64,000 bases of DNA from Hydractinia symbiolongicarpus (lineage: Eukaryota > Cnidaria > Hydrozoa > Anthoathecata > Hydractiniidae): contig NC_079876.1 of the NCBI RefSeq assembly GCF_029227915.1, positions 4,466,001 through 4,530,000 on the forward strand. Direction: 5' to 3'. Of the stretch, positions 63,729-64,000 are shown one piece after another. The stretch's first letter is position 1; the number at the start of each line of letters is the position of its first letter. The notes beneath the pieces are model-generated. The model was not told the origin of the DNA. It worked only from the letters and a program-made list of their open reading frames with translations, and ran no database searches. The translations under genes were made by a program, and so were the position numbers.

Positions 63729-64000
63729 CTGAGATCCGGCAATCACGTCAAATTAAGAAGAATGTTATTTCTTGGAGTCCAATTTTCTCATTTATCACAT
63801 TTATCAGGTCACAGTCCAAAGTTAGTTCAATTAAGTCCCACAGTCAATCGTTTCACTGTTAAAAGCGATGCAACCTAGTAATATCAGAAAAATATCGTTA
63901 AATACATGTTGGTAACAATATGTGACCCAACTGTTGTAACTCACACGGACTGTAACCGTTAGAAAGTCAATGAAATGTAGTTTTTGAAACTGTCGCTATT
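63729..64000. repeat. Partial F1 unit cut by the window edge
   Basis: 272 bp of a unit starting CTGAGATCCGG, the private F1 start seen at 57943 and 59576. ATATCGTTAAATAC agrees with 59576 rather than 57943. The array therefore continues beyond the window. Confidence 0.95.

Larger units (their letters stand above)
1..64000. repeat. 372-374 bp satellite array, head-to-tail, uninterrupted
   Basis: The phase mark CTGAGTTCC (or a close variant) recurs through the whole window and gives 168 complete units plus one partial. Almost all unit lengths are 372, 373 or 374 bp; the exceptions are 514 bp (five), 516 bp (three), 325 bp (one) and 366 bp (one). All units have the same orientation, and every spacing is accounted for by satellite sequence, so there is no room for a transposon or gene. 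A typical unit has about 143 G+C in 373 bp (38%). Related units differ at scattered positions and fall into types that recur in ordered groups, which defines a higher-order-repeat array. A role as centromeric or pericentromeric heterochromatin is inference from this organisation. The family is not one I recognise, and the phase and strand are arbitrary. Confidence 0.98.

Noticed and set aside
1-64000. CRISPR array or other short-repeat/spacer system.
   Set aside because: Adjacent units are homologous over their full length; there are no unique spacers between short conserved repeats.
1-64000. Identity with known satellites of similar length (Drosophila 359-bp 1.688 family, Tribolium castaneum TCAST, or primate alpha satellite as HOR analogue).
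   Set aside because: I see no match to the 1.688 or alpha sequences I can recall, and cannot recall TCAST well enough to test it. Length alone is not evidence.
1-64000. Ribosomal, tRNA or histone gene cluster as the source of the tandem repeat.
   Set aside because: The 373-bp unit contains no recognisable rRNA, tRNA or 5S promoter elements and is dense in stop codons.

Overview
The whole 64 kb window is one uninterrupted tandem satellite array. I walked it unit by unit, using the recurring CTGAGTTCC as an arbitrary phase mark. This gave 168 complete units and one unit cut off by the right edge, all head-to-tail in the same orientation. Nearly all units are 372-374 bp. The exceptions are eight long units of 514 or 516 bp, one 325-bp unit and one 366-bp unit. 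A typical unit has about 38% GC by hand count and shows no CpG shortage. I see no protein-coding gene, RNA gene, transposon, CRISPR array or unique DNA. The longest open frames are short, contain no recognisable domain, and recur only because the repeat recurs.

The window suggests nuclear heterochromatin of a eukaryote, for example a centromeric or pericentromeric block resolved by long reads. The intact CpG content hints at a lightly methylated lineage such as an invertebrate, but that is weak inference. I do not recognise the satellite family and cannot name the species.

The array is organised as higher-order repeats (HORs), in which recognisable unit types recur in a fixed order. I use arbitrary labels. 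HOR-A is seven units (A1-A7, 2610 bp), found at about 1.9-8.6 kb and 16.7-24.6 kb. HOR-B is seven units (B1-B7, 2611 bp), found complete at 13.0-15.6 kb and, lacking one unit and a further 48 bp, at 10.8-13.0 kb. Family C (C1-C10) fills 8.6-10.4 kb and 24.6-35.4 kb, where local duplications of 3, 4 and 5 units follow one another. Family D (35.4-53.1 kb) adds a unit with a 141-bp internal duplication and forms 2750, 2236 and 1864 bp repeats. Family E (53.1-57.9 kb) is a set of mosaics, and family F (57.9-64.0 kb) is a four-unit 1633-bp HOR built around the long unit. At the largest scale the order B7-B1-B2-A-C occurs twice (about 0.7-10.4 kb and 15.2-26.8 kb), so a segment of more than 10 kb was itself duplicated.

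Many units are hybrids whose two halves belong to different types, as expected from unequal exchange between out-of-register copies. Most of the crossovers I could place fall in the middle of the unit (about positions 113-270). All similarity statements come from reading the sequence by eye; percent identities were not computed.
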